From assembly GCF_035994945.1 (NCBI RefSeq), contig NZ_CP108677.1, positions 1,612,001 through 1,676,000 on the forward strand: a stretch of 64,000 bases of DNA, written 5' to 3'. Made by a program: the position numbers and the translations under genes. Shown piece after piece: positions 61,009 through 64,000 of the stretch; the stretch's first letter is position 1; every line of letters begins with the position of its first letter. This DNA comes from Streptomyces sp. NBC_01216. GTDB lineage: Bacteria; Actinomycetota; Actinomycetes; Streptomycetales; Streptomycetaceae. The notes under the pieces are model-generated. The model was not told the DNA's origin, made no database searches, and saw only the letters and a program-made list of their open reading frames with translations.

Positions 61009-61681
61009 GGCGCCAGCAAGGGTACGCCGAGGGGCCCCGCCAGCGATACCCGGATTCCCCCTCCGATGCCGGGCGAACCCCTCACGAGCGCCGTACGCGG
61101 CCCGCGCGGGTGGCCGCCGTGCTCACCAGCGGCACCGCGGCATCGTCGATCACGGCAACGATCTCGATCTCCACCCTTCGCTGCCGCACATTCTCGAACG
61201 GTGCGTCATCAGCGCCGAAATGACGTCGAGTACAGCCGAGTCCACAGGTCACCGGTGCGACGGCCCCACACTCGGCCGCTCCAGAGACACCGCTCCACAA
61301 CGCTCCGGAAGCACCGGACGGAGGGCTCGGTCACTCCGCTGAAGCCCAGCTCCTGAAGCAGTCGGCGGCCAGTCGGCAGCCTCGCTGTCGCATTCGTGAA
61401 CGACCACGCGGGGCGAAGCACAGCCCGGAGCCCTTCGCGTCCCGAACCCGTCTGCACAGCTCGCAGAGGTCGTCGCGCAGCGGACGGGCGGTGGGCCGGC
61501 CTGGCCCTCCTGGTAGCGGCCCGGGGTACGGCGATGGCACGGCGAACCACCGGACCGCGGACCCGCTCCTCTCATCACGAGGAGTGGGAGCGGGGAAGTC
61601 CGCCGGGTGGCCACCTGGCGGACGCGGCCCCCTCCGGGTCCTCGACGGAGCGGGGGCGCGGGCCCCCGGCGAGGAGGCCCG
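61009..61681. other. Noncoding or degraded region between rnhB and the DUF4173 gene
   Basis: This 673-bp stretch has no convincing gene on either strand. A minus-strand frame ending at 61082 includes [20 protein letters not shown], which resembles the end of a RidA-like protein (VEIEAIAVI-type), but the matching start is missing and the frame upstream is poor. The part at 61250-61550 contains only short overlapping frames with low plausibility. It may hold a decayed gene plus the promoter of rnhB. Confidence 0.4.
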
Positions 61682-63529
61682 TCAGGAAGCGCCGAACGGG
61701 TCGTCCTGCCCAGAGGGCAGGAAGTCCTCCCGTGGGACCGCTCCGACGCAGGTGCCGGGATTCGGGTCGATCCCTCGAGCGGCCAGGATCGCGCGGGCCC
61801 TGGCCTCCGACCGGCTCGTGGCGTACCGATGGCCGTCGTCCTCACGGAGCCGGGCCTCGATCTCCTTGAGGGCGCAGGAGCGCTGCGGCTCGGGCAACTC
61901 GTCCAAGGCGGGGACCGCGTCGGCCGAGAGCCCCTGGAGGTACCGTAGATCGATCTTGCCAAGACGGTCGTAGCGTTCCACGTTGCGCTCGGCGACCAGC
62001 GCGTCCGGCGAGACCAGCCCGAAGACCAGGACGGCCAGCGCGGCGCTGACAGCCAGGGCGCGTGACAGGAGACGTGCCCCGAACACTCCCGCGACCATGA
62101 TCAGCAGGAGCACCAGGCCCAGCCACATCTCCATCGCGGCGACCGACACGCGCAGCCGGGTCAGGCCGTACGCGTCGACGTAGAGGTCCATCCTGCGCAG
62201 GGCGGACGCGACGACGACGAGGGTCGGCACACAGAACGTTCCGAGCACGGCACGGACGAGGCTGACGTCACGCCTGCCGGAGTGGGGCGCCCAGCGCAGG
62301 GCGAAGGCGATCACGACGAGGGTGAGCAGAGTAGCCGTGAGGAGCTGCCAGAAGCCCTGCCGCGCGTACTGGGCGTAGGTCAGCCCGGTTTCGCTGAGGA
62401 CCTTGTCGTACCCGCCGAAGAGCGCGGCGAGCTGGACCGCGTTGAAGGCCGCGAAGAGCAGGTTCATGACGAGCAGAGGAAGGGCCCATTCCAGCCTCCC
62501 ACGTGCCCGTCCGGGCGCGATGACCGTGCGGTCCCAGCGCAGCGGGGCGGCGGCGGTACGGGCGACCGCGACGGCGCCGCCGATGCCGAGCAGGAAGAAC
62601 GACAGCCTCCAGGGTGCCTGGACCGGCGAGGCGTCCGGGATCATGGAGCCGAGCAGGTCCGCGAAGGCCGCGTCGGCTCCGGCGAACAGGGCGCCGAAGA
62701 CGACCAGCAGGACGAGCGCCACACCGGTCGTCCGCAGAACCGGTCCCCATCGGCCGCGGGAGGCCCCGGCCCGGTCCCGCACGCCGCGCCAGACCCAGGA
62801 CGTTCCGGCACCGAGGGAGTCGACCAGACCGACGGGCCCGAACAGGATGCTCGGCCAGCCCCCGCCTCCGTGAAGGGCGAACGAGGTCAGGACGAGAGCG
62901 GAGACGAGGGCGAGGAAGGTCGGCCGGCCGGCGTCGTTCAGGGCGGGTACGGCGAGGAGCGCCAGTCCGCCGACGGCCCAGACGAGCGTCCAGGGGCGAA
63001 GCCGGCGTCCCGACGCACGCGCGGCGAACGAGGCGGCGAGGATCGCGGGCACGGCCACGATCAGCACGTTCGGTCCGGGGCCCTCGTCGAGGAGCAGCGC
63101 GCTGAGGAGGCCGGTGGCCAGGACGCCCCAGAGGGTCGAGGCCGTCACCGGGGAAGGATCGGCGGGGCGCAGGGCTGCGAACCGGCCGAGACTCGGAGGT
63201 GGAGGCGTCCGCGGCGGCTGCGCAACCGCCCCTCCGGGGCCGTGCGCTACGGGTCCACCGGAAGGGGTGGCACCCGCCCGCTGGCGCGGAGGCCCGGCCT
63301 GTCCGACGGACGTGGCCACCGGGACCGTACCGGGTGCCGGACCCGCGCCGGTCTCCGACGCCTTGGCGGACCTGGCGCCGGTTTCCCGACCCGCCCCCGA
63401 CGTGGGGGCCGGAACGTCCGCCGGCCCCGGCCCGTGCTCCCGCGCATGGCCCTGTTCCGGTACCGGTGTGGTCCCGGCAGGACCGCGGTCCTCCGGCGGC
63501 GGTGGTGCTGCGGACGGTGTGTCGGACAC
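61682..63529 (-). CDS. DUF4173-family membrane protein
   Basis: This 615-residue integral membrane protein opens with a Pro/Gly/Ala/Arg-rich disordered cytoplasmic leader of about 115 residues, then about ten or more helices (TLWGVLATGLLSALLLDEG, VLIVAVPAILAASFAARA, TGVALVLLVVFGALFAGAD). A segment with LFAGADAAFADLLGSMIPD and YDKVLSETGLTYAQYARQGF is typical of DUF4173 (related to DUF4153). A C-terminal soluble tail of about 100 residues contains RYDRLGKIDLRYLQGLSADA and a single Cys near ETPQRSCALKE-like text. The start is GTG at 63529. Function unknown; homologues are common in Streptomyces. Confidence 0.85.
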   Translation of the reverse strand: MSDTPSAAPPPPEDRGPAGTTPVPEQGHAREHGPGPADVPAPTSGAGRETGARSAKASETGAGPAPGTVPVATSVGQAGPPRQRAGATPSGGPVAHGPGGAVAQPPRTPPPPSLGRFAALRPADPSPVTASTLWGVLATGLLSALLLDEGPGPNVLIVAVPAILAASFAARASGRRLRPWTLVWAVGGLALLAVPALNDAGRPTFLALVSALVLTSFALHGGGGWPSILFGPVGLVDSLGAGTSWVWRGVRDRAGASRGRWGPVLRTTGVALVLLVVFGALFAGADAAFADLLGSMIPDASPVQAPWRLSFFLLGIGGAVAVARTAAAPLRWDRTVIAPGRARGRLEWALPLLVMNLLFAAFNAVQLAALFGGYDKVLSETGLTYAQYARQGFWQLLTATLLTLVVIAFALRWAPHSGRRDVSLVRAVLGTFCVPTLVVVASALRRMDLYVDAYGLTRLRVSVAAMEMWLGLVLLLIMVAGVFGARLLSRALAVSAALAVLVFGLVSPDALVAERNVERYDRLGKIDLRYLQGLSADAVPALDELPEPQRSCALKEIEARLREDDGHRYATSRSEARARAILAARGIDPNPGTCVGAVPREDFLPSGQDDPFGAS

Positions 63530-63754
63530 GGGGCCCCCTCCCGGCCCGGTCCCGGCAGGACCATGGCGACGGAAGGCTGCGGTCCGGGCGTCTCGTCGGC
63601 GCGCCTCTCATGATCAGCGCTACGAAGTGGCCGACTCCAAACGCCGGTCCGGCTCCCTGGCCGGGGCCGGACGGCGCTGTGGCGGGACCGTGACACTGCG
63701 CCCCGATCGAACACGGCACTCGCGAGTCGAGTCGTCCCGAAAGGCCCGGACGGT

Positions 63755-64000
63755 TCAGGAAGAGGTACCGGCCAAAAGCCAGTCCGGGAGGGCCTCGGTC
63801 TGTTCCGACCAGGTGGCGGGAGGTGCGCCGATGCCCGCGGCGGCGGCGACCACACCGCCCGCGATCGCACACGTGGTGTCCACGTCGCCGCCCACCTGCA
63901 CGGTCGTCCAGAAGACCCGCTCGAAGTCGTCGAGCCCGCGCGCGGCCGACCACAGTGCGAACGGCACGGTGTCGTGCGCGCTCGTGCGCCGGCCGCTGCC
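63755..64000 (-). CDS. ADP-ribosylglycohydrolase-family protein (C-terminal part)
   Basis: Only the last 81 residues are present; the gene runs past the right window edge, where its start lies. The segment ERVFWTTVQVGGDVDTTCAI, followed by AGGVVAAAAG, carries the GDVDT motif (metal-binding Asp residues) typical of the second dinuclear magnesium site in DraG/ARH enzymes. These remove ADP-ribose from proteins or O-acetyl-ADP-ribose. The end is a normal helix and tail, so the gene is likely intact. The 225-bp gap between it and the DUF4173 gene contains no gene. Confidence 0.85.
   Translation of the reverse strand, partial: GSGRRTSAHDTVPFALWSAARGLDDFERVFWTTVQVGGDVDTTCAIAGGVVAAAAGIGAPPATWSEQTEALPDWLLAGTSS

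Noticed and set aside
1-64000. CRISPR arrays, tRNA or rRNA genes, integrases and insertion sequences
   Set aside because: I saw no regularly spaced direct repeats, no cloverleaf-like GTTCRANYC motif in context, no DDE or tyrosine recombinase motif and no rRNA sequence.

Overview
The window is a high-GC actinomycete chromosome segment, almost certainly Streptomyces. The evidence is extreme GC at third codon positions, many GTG/TTG starts, a HrdB-type principal sigma factor with a Lys/Ala-rich N-terminus, a WhiH-like sporulation regulator, and an actinobacterial c-di-AMP riboswitch in front of an M23 peptidase. From memory, the gene order from about 24.7 kb to the right end follows the S. coelicolor core around SCO5845 (tdk) down to SCO5809. 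The landmarks are tdk, ptsH, a GntR regulator, M23, an M16 pair, parC, a CobW-family GTPase, a symporter, parE, hrdB, whiH, an ABC transporter, NUDIX, recQ, rnhB and DUF4173.

Layout. 1-4.6 kb (minus strand): a polysialyltransferase-like protein cut by the window edge, a family 2 glycosyltransferase and a YfhO-type membrane protein, which looks like a surface-glycan cluster. 5.1-24.4 kb (plus strand): an accessory block of ten genes, all co-directional, whereas most of the rest of the window reads on the minus strand. Its first half (5.1-11.0 kb) encodes a Crp-like cyclic-nucleotide sensor, a divergent class III nucleotidyl cyclase homologue, a P-loop NTPase with helical repeats, an SPFH/band-7-like protein and a small membrane protein of the Pycsar effector type. 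It ends at a perfect 16-bp hairpin. The second half (11.2-24.4 kb) encodes a secreted, membrane-anchored vWA protein, a 1279-residue tubulin/FtsZ-like protein, a multi-pass membrane protein, a pseudokinase-zinc finger-GTPase fusion and a tail-anchored GTPase-associated (GAP1-like) protein. The last four are coupled by overlaps or short gaps. Together these look like two adjacent NTP-dependent conflict/immunity-type modules, and they are the most interesting part of the window.

24.7-46.4 kb: the conserved core resumes with thymidine kinase, an alkaline phosphatase-superfamily phosphodiesterase, a DUF5998 protein, a GNAT-CoA ligase protein acetyltransferase, HPr, a FadR-type GntR regulator, an M23 peptidase under c-di-AMP riboswitch control, a catalytic/non-catalytic M16 pair, the two topoisomerase IV subunits, a CobW-family GTPase, a cation/acetate-type symporter with its DUF485 partner, a small zinc-ribbon-like protein and a secreted trypsin-like protease. 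46.8-54.8 kb: hrdB, whiH (with a possible sigma-WhiG promoter), an ABC ATPase-permease fusion, an NrtR-like NUDIX protein and a glycogen debranching-type protein. 54.9-64 kb: DUF4192, a RecQ helicase ending in a phosphoribosyltransferase-like domain, two uncharacterised proteins, RNase HII, a DUF4173 membrane protein and the C-terminus of an ADP-ribosylglycohydrolase.

I found no rRNA, tRNA, CRISPR array, intact insertion sequence or integrase. Family names come from motif recognition in the translated sequence; no database search was run.
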